DNA of 64,000 bases from Rhytidiadelphus loreus (lineage: Eukaryota; Streptophyta; Bryopsida; Hypnales; Hylocomiaceae), in NCBI GenBank assembly GCA_947034895.1, contig OX344764.1, forward strand, positions 1,302,001 to 1,366,000. Direction: 5' to 3'. The notes below the pieces were generated by a model, which saw only the letters and a list, made by a program, of their open reading frames with translations, did no database searches and was not told the origin of the DNA. This document shows, piece after piece, positions 24,425 to 36,987 of the stretch. Made by a program: the position numbers and the translations under genes. How positions within the stretch are numbered: the stretch's first letter is position 1; each line of letters starts with the position of its first letter.

Positions 24425-25147
24425 GGTGATTGCAAGAAAGACTGAACAATTTTGGTAGCGTTCTACCAAAACTGTGATTTTTTGCGCTCAATACTATGAG
24501 TACTACAATACTATGAAATGGAACAATTTCAACCGTTGATCTAAAAAATCAACGGCCAACAATACTTTTGACTACTTAAAAGTATTACATCAGTACTATT
24601 TGAAAAAATGACAATTTGTCATAGAAAGTAGATAAAATTAAGTATAAATTAATAATAATTAAAAAATCATGAATAAATAAAAACTAAAAATTGGCCATTT
24701 ATTAAGACTTAATAGTGATTACATTTCACCAAAAACTAGAAGTTGAAACCATCATGAATGTTTGGAGTGCTATGTGTAAGGGACCCCTATTTGCACGCAT
24801 ATCGAGGACAAAGAATTGTGTTTTTTTTAATGCACTTTGGTGGGCACATGCTCATCTAGTGTGAAAATAGCCCACAAAAAATTCAAGTGAACGTCTTAAT
24901 TTTTTGATGCTCCACAATACTAAACCCCCCTAAATTGCAAAGTGTGACAAATTAGCTAAATTGACATTTAATTATAAAATTATTTTTCAAAATTTATAAA
25001 AAAATAATGAGTCTCATGTTTTCTGAGTTAGCCATCTTCAATAAAAATTTCAAGTCCATCGGCTTCATTTTCCAAAAGTTATGACTAATGGCAACTCTAT
25101 CACTTCAATTGTGACACGAAATAGAACCAGTCTTTCTTGCAATCACC
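24425..25147. mobile_element. Inverted-repeat DNA element, copy A
   Basis: Begins GGTGATTGCAAGAAAGACT and ends with its exact inverse, AGTCTTTCTTGCAATCACC. TTGTTG flanks both ends (6-bp direct repeat; a 3-bp TTG duplication is also possible). It is non-coding. Near the left end ttttggtagcgttctaccaaaa forms a small hairpin. A second copy lies at 54253–54975. The superfamily is unassigned. Confidence 0.85.
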
Positions 25148-25399
25148 TTGTTGCAGCCTGGACCTATTACAAAGTCTGTGGAAGAAGAAGGGCATTACTA
25201 ATACCTTGCTTTGGGAAACTATAGAGCTTACGGACTTCCTTTATCCATGCTAGTTGTGTCAACTAAGTTACTAAGTCATCAATCAAATGCATCTATAGTG
25301 GATATGCCATACATCACACATTTAGTTTCACCTAGTTCACCTCATGATGTTTTTCCATTCCTTCCTTAGAATGTACTTCTTTGACTTGTGAAAGTTGAG

Positions 25400-26960
25400 A
25401 AATTAGATCCTATCATAGAGTTGTCTAGTAAATTAGATGGAGAGTCCCCTAACTTGCCACTTCACAAGTAATCATGATTTATTCAGACTGCATGGGATGA
25501 CAAGGCTATAGAAAACTTAGTATCCGCCACTCCATCAAATAGTATTGTGCAAAGTTTATTGTCAACGCTTCCATTGCATCCAAATCTTGCTAACGGAGTG
25601 AGTATAATGGAGTGTTTGAGGAGACTTGCTAGTATTTAGTACTCTTGTAATGAATTGTCCACATTGGATCTCAATGCCATCAAGCATCATTGCGTGAACT
25701 TTTTGCCACCAATATTCAATGGGGATGTCATCTTTGAGTTGCCTTTGTATCAATCATATACATCTTCATCAGTGGCCCAAAACTTAGAGGGAATAGACAA
25801 GCAATACAATAGACATCCGTGGTGCAAGCTAGTGATGACAAACATTCACAACTCTGACAATCTAAAGTTCTTTAAGTCATACTAAGCTAGCCATTTTATT
25901 TGTAATAATGTAGATTGTGATTACTTGAAGAGGGCTTCTAAATGCAACGAATTAGAGTAGAATGGTTACACCACCTTTCTTTTTGTAGTAGGGGACAATC
26001 CCCCTAAAGATTGTACTATTGTTTGCAAGGTTTGCAAAATGTCTCCTAGAAGTGCTTTAGCACATGTGATGCAAGAATTTACTACTACTATAGTGAAAAT
26101 CTGAAAATGATTAGGGTCGCTATTCACTTTGGAGATCATAGTCACCCAATAGAGAAGGGGATGTACAAAGATTCCATAGAAAAGATTTGCAAACTCATTG
26201 TAGAGTAGATGGCCAAGACACTGACGACCACCAACTCCGCAATTGCTCTTTCTACTAACAAAGACTTTTTAACAAACTACCTATTTCACAATGGAGATGG
26301 AGAGAAGGAGATGTTGAGGGGTGAGAAACTAGAGGAAGTTATAGATCGCTTCCAATATTTGAGTAATCCAAACATACAAAATATCATCTCTTCATTTCGC
26401 TCAAACAACCGAGGAGGGTTTATTAACAATATCATGACTATGAAGAAGTTGAAGTTTGATTTCGTACACAACAATGTCTTCCCTGGCTAAGGCAAAAAAA
26501 AGGTTTACGTCTTCAAGATGCTCACCGAAGGACTTGGAAGTGGAGTGGACCTTGTTAGATGCATGCAACTTGGAGGTGATCTTCAAAACACTTGGATGAT
26601 GTTTGACCACGTCAAGCATGTGAAGGAGTGAACGACGATGGCTTGCCACATGTATGAGTACAATAAGATCATGATCATTTCAACATGTGATATGCAATCA
26701 AAAGATAAAGAGATTCAAGTGCATTTTCGAAGGAGCTTGAATGTTGTGATGGCATGAAACAATGTGAACCACCTAAACTTCAAGGGATTTATGGTAGATA
26801 GTGCTATGGCCAATTGGAATGCGGTGCAAATTGTCCACGACAGCGGGTTGCCTAATGAAGAAATGGAAAATTGTGAGATGACTTATTTGTTGCATTGAAC
26901 TACTTCTCTTCATAAGCACACACAAAAGTTATTAAAGAAGCATTTCAACATCAACACAAT
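25400..26960 (+). pseudogene. Decayed transposase-like gene (plus strand)
   Basis: A nearly continuous plus-strand frame series with scattered stops: CVNFLPPIFNGDVIFELP and HPWCKLVMTNIHNSDNLKFF (25655–25885); ICNNVDCDYLKRASKCNELE (about 25.9 kb); a Cys-rich piece, TIVCKVCKMSPRSALAHV (about 26.0 kb); then 26209–26490 and its continuation, ending with GGDLQNTWMMFDHVKHVKE, TTMACHMYEYNK, CDMQSKDKEIQVHF, NFKGFMVDSAMANWNAVQIV and a fragment near 26.9 kb. The paired aspartates (CDMQS, VDSA) fit a DDE-type transposase fold. I recall repeated proteins of this type in seed-free plant genomes, but no search was run. The relic is interrupted and presumably inactive. Confidence 0.6.
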
Positions 26961-29240
26961 GTAATGTACAAGTAGTACAAAGATTCTCAAACTATAGAGT
27001 AAGAAAAGACACATTACCTCACAATTTAGTCATGGTAGTTATCATCAAGGGCTACAAGAAAAAAAAATTCATCACTTAGGGCATTTTTGCATTTTTGCTA
27101 CCGGGAGTTGGGTGGTTTCATGCAAATGGTAAATGATCATTATATTCAAATATTTGTAGTTGTCGTAGTCTTTGATGAATGTTTTGTTTAAAAAAATATT
27201 TTGCATTTGTAGTTCAATTACTTCATACCGATTCACATGTAGGAGTAACCCTAAACTAACAATTATGTTAAATTTCTCAAGAATTTGAGGAAAAAAGTTA
27301 GAGGTACCACAAAGAGGAATATTGGCAGAGACTGTCGATACATTTATCAAATCCAACAAATTTTTTAGTGGTCTCGACCAATAATCCTCTTTGTAGTACC
27401 TTAAAGGAAAAAAAAATGTTTTGAAAAACACAATGCATATTGCTAACAGCAATGAGGCTATTTTTCATAGTAGTTGCTTGCATACGAGTTGTACAATTTT
27501 TAATTTTATTCTTGATGAATGTCTTCAATCTTTTCCCAAGTTGACCTATACTTTTGCATTCATGAATGTTTAGAATTACTATTTTGTTTGACGTAAGACC
27601 TTTCACATGGTAATGCACATTTTGTTTGGTTTGGTTTTTCAGGGTTTGAGTTTGGAGGAGAGGGTGTGGGCGCTTATTTACCCACCTTTGATAAATAGGC
27701 AAACACAACCAGGTTCTTGTGTTACGGTGAAATTCTATTCTATTGGGTGCCTAGCGTCGGTTCATTGTGCTTTCCAAGCAATGGATCTTTGCTAATTTCC
27801 TACATTTGTCTTCTCTAATTGGGATCCCTATAGAACCAAGGTTGATTACTTCATACACTATTTGATGTGGTATGGTGGTTCTATGTCTAAGCTTCTACAT
27901 GTCCAATATATCCCTATAAGGTGAAATTTAACCCCATGCCATTTCTAAAAACCTAAGACTCATCCATTTTGGACACTCCTATGAGAAATTATGGGCAGAT
28001 GGAGTTTCAGCCAAGCAACACTCTAAACTTCATCCAAGGTTTTATAGAGGCTATGGATTCTAAATGGGTGTGGACTTGGACCTATAGGTCTAATTTCCTC
28101 TTATCTATCTAAACACTAAATTTTGACTTGGATGGATGAAACCTTCGAGGGTTCATCCATTTCTTTCCTTGAACTTCATCCACCTATATCTTTTGCGTTA
28201 TGACTCTAGTCCCTACATGTCTTATGTTTTCAGAAATCTCTCGACATCTATTCTAGGGTTTTCCCCTCAAATCTGACCTAAATGTTGTCCTACTAAGCTC
28301 TAGCTCTCGGCCCTAACTAGCAATTGACACCTATAGAGTTTAAATGAAGAGGAAAGGTTTAATCTCTTACCTTGGCGCGGAGGTCCGCGATTAAGTTGTC
28401 CAATTCTTCTTCTCCCGCCATTGAAAGTCATACAAAAGACCTAGCCAAATGGTTGAGAGATCGCTTGGTTTAGTAACACCCTTGTGTTTACAAAAAAAAC
28501 TTTGTCTTTCCCTTAACTTCCTTTCTTTTCTTTTTGCCTCATTCCTTGTGCCCCATTAATTGGGGTGGTTGGGGAACCACCTACTTCTTTACGTGATTAT
28601 AAATGCGGGCTAACTACCACTTACGTTCCAACCCACCTTCTTACGCTTCAGTTTACCCTAATGGTGGAGGAAGATTCTTGATATTTCTCTCTCTATTCTC
28701 TTAACCCTCTCTATCTAAGCTTCTTCCTTCCTCTCTCACTTCATTTTTTGAACCTTGAGGTTGTCCTTGTTGTTGTTGCGTAGAGGATTTGAGAGAAGAT
28801 GGTAATGGTTCTACGACTAGTAGAGTCGTGAAGTAGAGGTTTTTCTCATATTATGCTTACTCTAACTATTGCTATGCTACTCGGTGCTCCTATTTCTTCC
28901 AAGTTAACTTCTATCCCTATCTTTTTTTCCCTTAAGCTACTCTCTTCCTAACTTCCTCTATGCTATCCTACCCTTGTCCATGCTACTCTATTCCCTAATT
29001 TCCTCTATACTACCCTACCCTTGTCTATGCTATTCTATCTTCTAGTTTCTAGATTTATATTCCTACTCTCCCCTTTTTACTTAGTGCATGGATGGACTTA
29101 AAATAGTAGAGAACCCCCCCCAAAAAACAAAAAAAAGCTAGAGGCTCAAGCTGCTAGAGACCAATCCATCCGCCTCGACCAATGGTGGACTACTCGCCTA
29201 GTTATCCGATAGCTGAACGCTTGTCTATCCGCCTATACTA
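26960..29240. other. Repeat-derived intergenic DNA, no gene
   Basis: Several antisense open frames near 27.07–27.7 kb are AT-driven and unsupported. 28.2–29.1 kb is C/T-rich with decayed short repeats (ctaccctacccttgtctatgct). Confidence 0.4.
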
Positions 29241-29247
29241 AAACAAT

Positions 29248-29397
29248 AACTAGTAGAAAATCTGCGATTTTTGTCGTTTTCGTTGTATTGACCTAGACAA
29301 ATTCTATCAGAAATCTGTTGAAAAGAACAGATTTTTGACAAAATTTGTCCAGGTCAACACAACCAAAATGACAAAAATCGCAGATTTTCTACTAGTG
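29248..29397. mobile_element. 150-bp CACTAG-family MITE
   Basis: Left end (a)actagtagaaaatctgcg and right end cgcagattttctactagtg are inverted copies. AAT is duplicated on both sides. The two halves pair almost throughout (gatttttgtc…gacaaaaatc, acctagacaaatt…aatttgtccaggt), so the element is essentially one hairpin. The ends match element 1 at 14871 over about 18 bases. The left terminal C is mutated to A. Confidence 0.88.
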
Positions 29398-29847
29398 AAT
29401 GGATTCTAAAAGGTTTAGATTCGCTTCCCAAGATTGCTATTCAATGCTACAAGCATCCAATGTAGCAATAATGTATATAAAGAAAGGGTAATTCAAGCTA
29501 TTCTTTAACACATTTAAATATGTATTATAAATGCTATACCTTATACCCTAAACCCTAAACTTTGAATTTTACATTAGTCACCAAAAACATTGGTGTAATG
29601 TGTGGAATATGTTTGACCTTTAATTCCCTTTAAATGTGATTATTATGATGTACAACATATGTACTTATGTAAACCTCATAGACTTATTCATTTATGTTTT
29701 CAACATGTTCTTAGTTTTCTTCATCAATTATGATGTGCCAATCTACAAATGTGGAATACATGATTATAACTTGAAGTGTTTCTTTAAATTTGTTGTAAAA
29801 TGCATTGATAGTTTGAAACACCAAGGTATACATAGTATAAGCAATTG

Positions 29848-30345
29848 AATGGCTAGGCAAACCCCAATCTTTGGAAAAGTCCCATGGTTGGAGTTTTTAT
29901 TCAAATAGGACACATGACATACCATTGAAAAGCTCTTGACAATATCTTTCCAATGATATATTATGAGGCACACGAAAGTGGACGGGGTGTCGGTCAGTAG
30001 TGGATGATGGTGCGAATGGACCTTCGGATCAGATGGTACAAACGGACAAGATTGCCACGTCAGGCAGACGTTGAAGATGCATGCAATATACCGTCCCTTG
30101 TTAAGTTTTGGGACATTGAATGTGACAAGACGTTCTAGGGGTAGTAGACGTTAGACGTGCGAATGCGCCCCTTGACGTTCAGACGCCTTGTCAATCCTAT
30201 GTCAACCTATTTGTTCGTTTTTGTGTGCTTCATAATATATCATTGGAAGGTATCGTCCAAAGCTTTCCAATGGTATATCATTCATCCGATTCGGACAAAA
30301 ACTCTGACGATGGGATCCCTCCGAAGATTGGGTGCTGGACATTTA
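29848..30345. repeat. Foldback element with ~115-bp inverted arms
   Basis: 29850–29965 and 30225–30345 are inverted copies at roughly three-quarters identity (caccaatctt/ccaatctttgg, aatgatatattatgag…cataatatatcatt, accattgaaaagct…agctttccaatggt). The central 260 bp is GC-richer and unrelated to the flanks. No protein is encoded; the frames on the two arms are mirror images of each other. Confidence 0.75.
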
Positions 30346-30349
30346 CTTT

Positions 30350-33300
30350 AATTCTTGTAATCTTCAGCACTCTTGGATTCCTTATATTCACTTAAAAAGA
30401 TTGAGTTGGTCATTATTCAGTTAGAAGAGAGGTTTGCTTACAATTGTATTGTGAGAACTTTAGTATGCTTGAGTAGTTTATATTACTAAGAGCCTAACCA
30501 TATAGTTTTTCTTCTTTCAATTCAAACGATATTATAATCTCCAAGGTTTTAGATTACGTAACTTTCTATAAAATCATTTGTATATGTATTATTTTTTATT
30601 GTTACCACAATTCTTTAGCTGTAAGTTTGTGACATACATTTATAATTCTATTTACATAAAAAAGTTGGGTCTTATTAATTGATATTGATAGTAGTATTGA
30701 AATTTTATTGGGAAGTTAAAAAAACTATTTTTGGAGATGAAACCTACTTGTAATCATTAACCCCTCAAGTACCAAGAGGACACAATGAATCCTTTTCAAA
30801 TTTTCAAGGGCAAAATTTTAGTAGGGTGAAACAAATCTCAATATTTTGCAAACTAGGATCTTGTAGGATTAAAAGCTTACATACTTGTTGCATTATTTGA
30901 TTTTCAAAATTTGAATGTGAGAAATATTTTAAAATTTTATTTAGGAAATGTAGTCTAATAGAAAAAGGGAGCAAACATAATGTTTTTTCAATGAAAGAAA
31001 TAGTAGAGATGGAAAAAAACAGATCTTATTTTCCCTTACATATAAATTATATTTTTCATATAGTTTCTTTGACCATCCAAATTTCCATCCATTTTGTCAT
31101 CCATTTTGTCATCCAATTTTGCATCAATCATTTCATCCATTTCATCTAACTAATTTCATCCACTTCATCCAGCTACTTTCATCCAGTTCATTTTTACTAG
31201 AACAAATTAGTTGGAAGAATCTTCATCCATTTTGGCTTGAAATTGTACAACAATTTCTTCCACTTTTCCTTAAATTTTTGTTGCCTTTTTCATAATTCTT
31301 CTTCCAATTTTTCAAAAAATTCTAATTTTCCTACTCCCCACTTACCAATCTCTACTCACACACCAACATTCTTCATCTCAAGTATAGAACAATGCTTGTA
31401 AAAAGAATTTGTTAGGTATTAGGACAACCCATCCTGCTCACTCTATGCTCTAATTACCATCATAGTTGGCATGCACACCATCCTTTGTATCCATTGCTTC
31501 ATATGGTAGTTGCATTAAATTGCCTCCCGGATGCATAGCATCAAAGTCAGGAGTTGGATGGATGGAGCCAAGTTCTTGTCAATCTTAATTGGCTACCAAA
31601 AACTATGACAAGTCCAAATTCAAAGTGTCCATGTTGCCCATAGATTGTTGAAACTCAAGTGCCAAGATTTCAGCAAACAAATTTTGGCCTTCTTCTTCGA
31701 AGTTCAAATGCTTTTCATATAACAAAAGCCCCTCATGTTCTTCATAGGTAGTTGCCTCACCTTCAAAGTTCATGAATAGCTTCTTCTTTGCTCTCATCAT
31801 GACAATGGAAGTGTCATTTGCTTGTATTGTTGGCGGGACCTAGTTCTTTGACTTCTGACTTTGTATTCCCTTCAATCCCTTTCTTTGTTTTCTGTATGTT
31901 GCATGTGGTAGGACCCAAGCAAAATGGAAAATTTACTAGACTTGAGAAAGGAAAGGAGAAAGAAACAAAGAAACTTGTCCAACATACAACATTTATGTAG
32001 AATATGATCATAGATCTCATGAAATTATAAATGTTAAGCTAATACAAATTATACAAGATGCTTGTACAAAAATTTAGAAGGTCTTTAAAGAAGTTATAGG
32101 ATGAATGACAATATTTATCACAATGAGTAGAACAAGTTTCGTAACCAATTGTATCTACCTCCATTTTGAAGAACATCAATCTACATATGCAATACTGTAG
32201 AACATTCACATTAGAAATACCTTGAGTAGCAGTTTTTGGATCAATCAAAGGTGGCCCTAGGTCGTTTGGAGTGTGGATGTAGGGCATCAAGGTCTGTTGA
32301 TTTTTCTGCAACAACTGAACTTCTTTGCCCTTGACTTCCTCTGTACGTGGCTTCTCCACTAGAGTCACCAAATTCCCATGTAGCAGAGTTTCCTCTATTG
32401 AAATTTGTTTCTTTGCTCTTGGCTTCCGCACTCATTTTTATTTGGGTGTGTTCTCTTGCAACTCTTGCTTTGTAGTGCAATCCTCCATAGCCTTCTTTGC
32501 TTGTGACTTTCAAGCTCTCTTGGTAGGGGAATGAATTGGAATCGGAATCAAGGAGTGTCCATAAACAACCTAAACATTTTGGTATCAATCACACTGCATC
32601 CATCCTTTGAACTAATTCATAAAACTAAATGTATATGTTTTAGATATCACAAAAGACTATAATTTGTACTATCAATTTTTTTTTAAAAACGCAAAATTGA
32701 TTCATAGGTGACTATGGCCAATTTCATACTCACCTTCATGTTGTGGATTGAATTTGTCACCACCGCAGGTTGTATTGGCAACATAGAGAGGATGAATTGC
32801 AAGTGCTTTTGGCTCTCCATGTCCAGCTACTAAGGTCACAAAAATCTCCTTCCTTAAGATATCCAAAACAAACTCAAGTTATTGCTTTCACTGGCACCAA
32901 CCAAGGAGCTTTGCAACATGACAATACCACAAATACCTATAGTGGTTTGCCACACCAAAATTTCCTCGACGATTCCAACAGCTTGGTCGGGGTTGACCTA
33001 AGAGAAATGTTTTGTCCAACAACTACATAGCTCTTGCAGCACCTTCTTCTGTCACACCTTTAGTAATTACCCAACTTCACAATCTTACACAAGATTTGTC
33101 AAAGGCCCCAACTTCTAATACATTATTTTTTCCAATCCCTCCCATGAATGATGAAGCACAAGAATGATAATTCTCATGTTCACAGACATGAATTGTTGCA
33201 ATAGCAAATGTTCTACTTCTGAACTGTAAAAGCCCTATTTTGTATTTCTATCGTCCCATTATTTTCCCCTCAATTTTCAAAGCACTCTATCTATCCTTTT

Positions 33301-33955
33301 CAAATTGCTCTCTTTTCACATCCTGACGCCACCTTCATTGATATCTCTACTAAAGTCTAAACTGCATTAGAAACCTATAAACTATCAATAGCCGTCTGTG
33401 AACATTATGTTCATGAATGACAATCTGAAGTTATGCTTAGATTCCTCTCTTCAACCTTGACAACTCCTATATGCATTGACAGAAAATCCCCATCACTATT
33501 GTACAAGTTCAGTGTTATACCGTGATAGCTCAGTTGAAACTCTAAACCAATTTGGTTGGTGAACATACAAGCCAATATGCGTCTAGAACTTCCTTGTCAG
33601 AACCCGTAAATAAAGAAGGACCTATCCAAAATACACAAAATGCGCATTTCTTGTAGGCACAATTTCTCTCTCTTACCTCAATTATTATTTTTCTTTGCAT
33701 AGTAATTCAGTTCCCACCTTTGCAGATATAGTTGCAAAATCACAATTTTACAAATACATTCTGGAAATACCTAGAAATCGGCATGTATTCCAAACCATAG
33801 GTCATTTTGGCTTGGACAATCCTAAAGGGGTTAACGCATGGTGTTTGCAAACACCACTTGGGAATGGACCTTTACTCTTTGTTGACATAGCAGTTGGTTT
33901 CAACTAACAATTGTAAAAACTGAAAATGTCCAATGTTAGCAAGGAGGTTCAAAAT
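30350..33955. other. AT-rich intergenic DNA with minisatellite-like motif
   Basis: 31.08–31.20 kb is a degenerate array of catccattttgtc/catttcatcca units. At 32.59–31.57 kb on the minus strand there are overlapping frames of up to 130 codons (for example IEETLLHGNLVTLVEKPRTE), which look like a decayed coding segment that I cannot identify. No intact gene. Confidence 0.45.
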
Positions 33956-34145
33956 AAAGGCCAATGACCATGTACCATCATGAAACTTTTAGATGGCAAG
34001 GTCAAGAACTTACTTCATTGACATTTAGTGAATTTAAAGGGTGGAGAGGTTGTTTTTATATTGAAATTCATTGTCTGTCAAGAATCCTCAAATTGTATGG
34101 GGTAATTTGAAGATGAGAGCTTGACCGCTCATTGTCAAAACGTAG
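33955..34145. repeat. Dispersed repeat copy (also 37.2 kb)
   Basis: Corresponds to about 37200–37390 with many substitutions: cttcattgacatttagtgaa against ctttattgacatttattgag, then a shared stretch ending 'ggggtaatttgaagatgaga'. The first bases of the window are the 3' part of a third copy. Confidence 0.75.
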
Positions 34146-34189
34146 GAATTGTGTGCAAAGTAGAATTTCAAATCTCATTTTGGCATTCT

Positions 34190-34440
34190 AAAATAACTAT
34201 TTTCAAAAACTTTGAACTAAAAAAAGTTGTGAAATCAATTTAACTTTCATCTTCATAAATTCGTTTGACATTTCAAGTCTTCAATCAAAAGTTATGGAAA
34301 ATTTTTAGAAGGGATGTTTATTGTCAAAGTTATATAAATGTCCCTTCCAATCCCTCTTTGAAATTTGTCGATAACATTTGATTGGAGTCTCAAAATTTCA
34401 AATGGATTTTTGGAGATGAAAGTTAGTTTGATTTTCCACA
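34190..34440. repeat. Solo copy of the palindromic module
   Basis: Two inverted arms (aactttgaactaaaaaaagt…cttcaatcaaaagttatgg, then taacatttgattggagtct…tttttggagatgaaagttag) match the hairpin arms inside the CACTAG elements at 15 and 20 kb. Here no element ends are visible, so it is a relic or an independent insertion. Confidence 0.75.
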
Positions 34441-34449
34441 TTAAGTTAA

Positions 34450-36960
34450 AAACTCAAAAATAGCAAGTTGAAATTAAAAGTCTAAAATAGTAGTCATTGT
34501 GTAGATGTTCAATCTAGACCTTTAAAAATGAACTATACCACAACTACAAATGAAAAATAACCTAGATCATACTTAGAAGATTCCAAAACTATACCACACT
34601 TGGAAAATAGGTCAAAATCAAAGAAGATAGAGTGGGATGAAGTTTGGTAGTAAAGAAGGTTAGATTTGGATGAGAGTTGCAATCATGGATCCAATCCAAG
34701 TGAAAACAAAAACTTAGAACCTAGGAAAAATCTAAAACTAAAATCCAAAAGTAAAAGTCAATGTGGACCAATGAGTTAGTAGGAAATCATGGATGAATTT
34801 TGTTAGAAAAAATAGAGGTGAACCTTCATTTGCTTGTAACTTTTGATAGGAAAATCCGATTAAAGAGTTTTTTTTTACCATTTTGGCTACTTAAAAATTA
34901 AAATTTATCAACTTTTATTTGGAGGTCTAGAGTTTTAGCCCATAGTAGCCAAAACCACCCAAAAGGCCAAAACATCTAAGTTTTATAGTTTGTATCAATT
35001 TAAGTTTAGATTTGAACCATTTAGGACTTATCATTATAAAAGACTTGTCCCTTGCTTGGAAGGCCAATTGGACAACACCTAGACACTCAACTTAGGATTT
35101 GAAGACCAAACCATGAAGAACCTGGTTGTGGTTGCTTTATCTCAAGGGTGGAGATAAAATGCTCATTGTTCACGGTTATAGGTTCATAGTCATAGGTAAC
35201 ATACATAAAACGATCGAGCTCCTAAGCTCCCATGCTCATGGACTCAAGCTCCTAGGCTCACATGCTAGCAACTCTATCTCCTTGGTTCCTAAGTTGCTTC
35301 TAATTCTAGATTGCATTTAAATTTTTATTCAACTTGTATTTTTGGGGGATTAACAACAAGACAGGAATGCATGTGAATCTAATTGTACTAGATTGTCTTC
35401 TCCCTAAATTTAGGCTTAAATCATGGCACCTTAAAAATAAAAGGGATAAAAAAAGTTACATCACTCAAGGTCACCTTTGTGCAAACATGTCACCTTTGTG
35501 CAAGCATGTCTTTAGAGAAATCTAAAAAACCTAGTTATAATCAAATTAGTAATGAATGTGCATACAAACCCTGACCACATTTTAACTTGATACTTAGTCG
35601 CTTCCCATTTCCAAACAAATATATTTCTACCACAATTTCCAACGATCCAATGGTTATTGTGGGCATTAAAGGGTCAAGGTGTGCTTAAGATAACAACACC
35701 TTAGTATGCCCTAGTTGTTCAACCGTCCTATTTAGATTCTTGCCCAAAATGCACAGCCTCTATACATGAGAATCTATAGCTGCTTTTAGGTACACTTTTT
35801 TTTTCCAACACTTTAAAATTTTTCCTAGCTTATTCATACAAAGTTCAAGCAAGGCATTCTAAGAGAATCTACAGTTCCCTTCCAACTACCAACAAGATCC
35901 AACCAAAGTTTTTAGAGTTCAATAATATGAAGCATAATACTCAAACCCTTATTCAGTTGCATTCATATGTTGTTAAGGTAGTCTCCTCTACTTGCGCCCA
36001 TGCTCTAAAAGCAAACATGACACGGAGGTACATTTCGCTTTCTTCATTGTACCAACAATATACATTTCAGGAGGTGGTTTCTTTTTGTGATCATTGCATT
36101 TCAACTTCAAAAATTCGTAACTAATTCCACGAAGGTCGAAAAAATACGAAACAACTTGGGTTGCATGCCAATTCCATTCCTCTTCCTACGAAAATTCACT
36201 GAAAATTGTTTCCAAGAGTTTAGCTTCATCCCCAAAGACAATCACCTCTTCAATGGTCACTTCAAGAGCAGAACTACCTCACCTTACCTCACCTCACCTC
36301 ACCTTGGTTGCATAGGGATTCCGAAACACTCTCAAGCACAACTGAATAATAGAGATTGTGTATCATTGTAAACCATACAGAAAAATCTGCCACATCCTTA
36401 CCTTAATTTCGATGAATGCAAGGACTCTTTTTTGTCTCGTACTTCTGTATTAACACTCCCCCTGTCAATTAGTTGGTGTCATATTGGAATTGGTAGGAGA
36501 CATGCATGCAGTGGCAGCCAGTGGCCCTTTCTCATACAGACTGCAGCCTGTACGCGACTGCAGCCGTATTTGAGTAGAAGCGGACTGCTGCTTCGCCATG
36601 GCCATGTGGAAGTCTGAAACAGTCTCATCAAATGTTTCAATGATCGAAGCCCTGCACCTGATGTCAGATGTTTCTGTGAACCTTGTTGCATTACACATTC
36701 TTCTAGAGTACAGGGACTACTGGAGCGCAGCACATGATCAACCGAGACACAGACACACAAAATTTACACCCTGCCTGACTCCTTTAATCTGACTACCTGA
36801 GGTCTCAGGGAAAATGAGTATGAGTGAGTGACATCCTTTGATGCTTGAAAAGGGTGTCATAGTCAGACAATGATAGCGAGTGGCCCAGGGTGCCAAGGCT
36901 GCAGGATAATACTGTATTCTAGAAAATGCCATTTGGGAGAAGGTCATTATTGCAAAGAGT
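34450..36960. other. Intergenic DNA, no gene
   Basis: 35220–35275 (cctaggctcacatgctagca) has an inverted counterpart at 58685–58720. 36.43–36.95 kb is GC-richer than its surroundings with several overlapping frames of up to 93 codons on both strands. None is recognisable; it could be a decayed gene fragment. Confidence 0.4.
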
Positions 36961-36987
36961 GAGGGTTAATTGTAAGGTAGACAAGCC

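Noticed and set aside
27072..27708. Minus-strand frames of 126 and 136 codons
   Set aside because: AT-rich, mutually overlapping, no motif or splice logic.
29546..29566. Telomere-like ccctaaaccctaaac
   Set aside because: Only two units in ordinary AT-rich DNA; too short for an interstitial telomere block.
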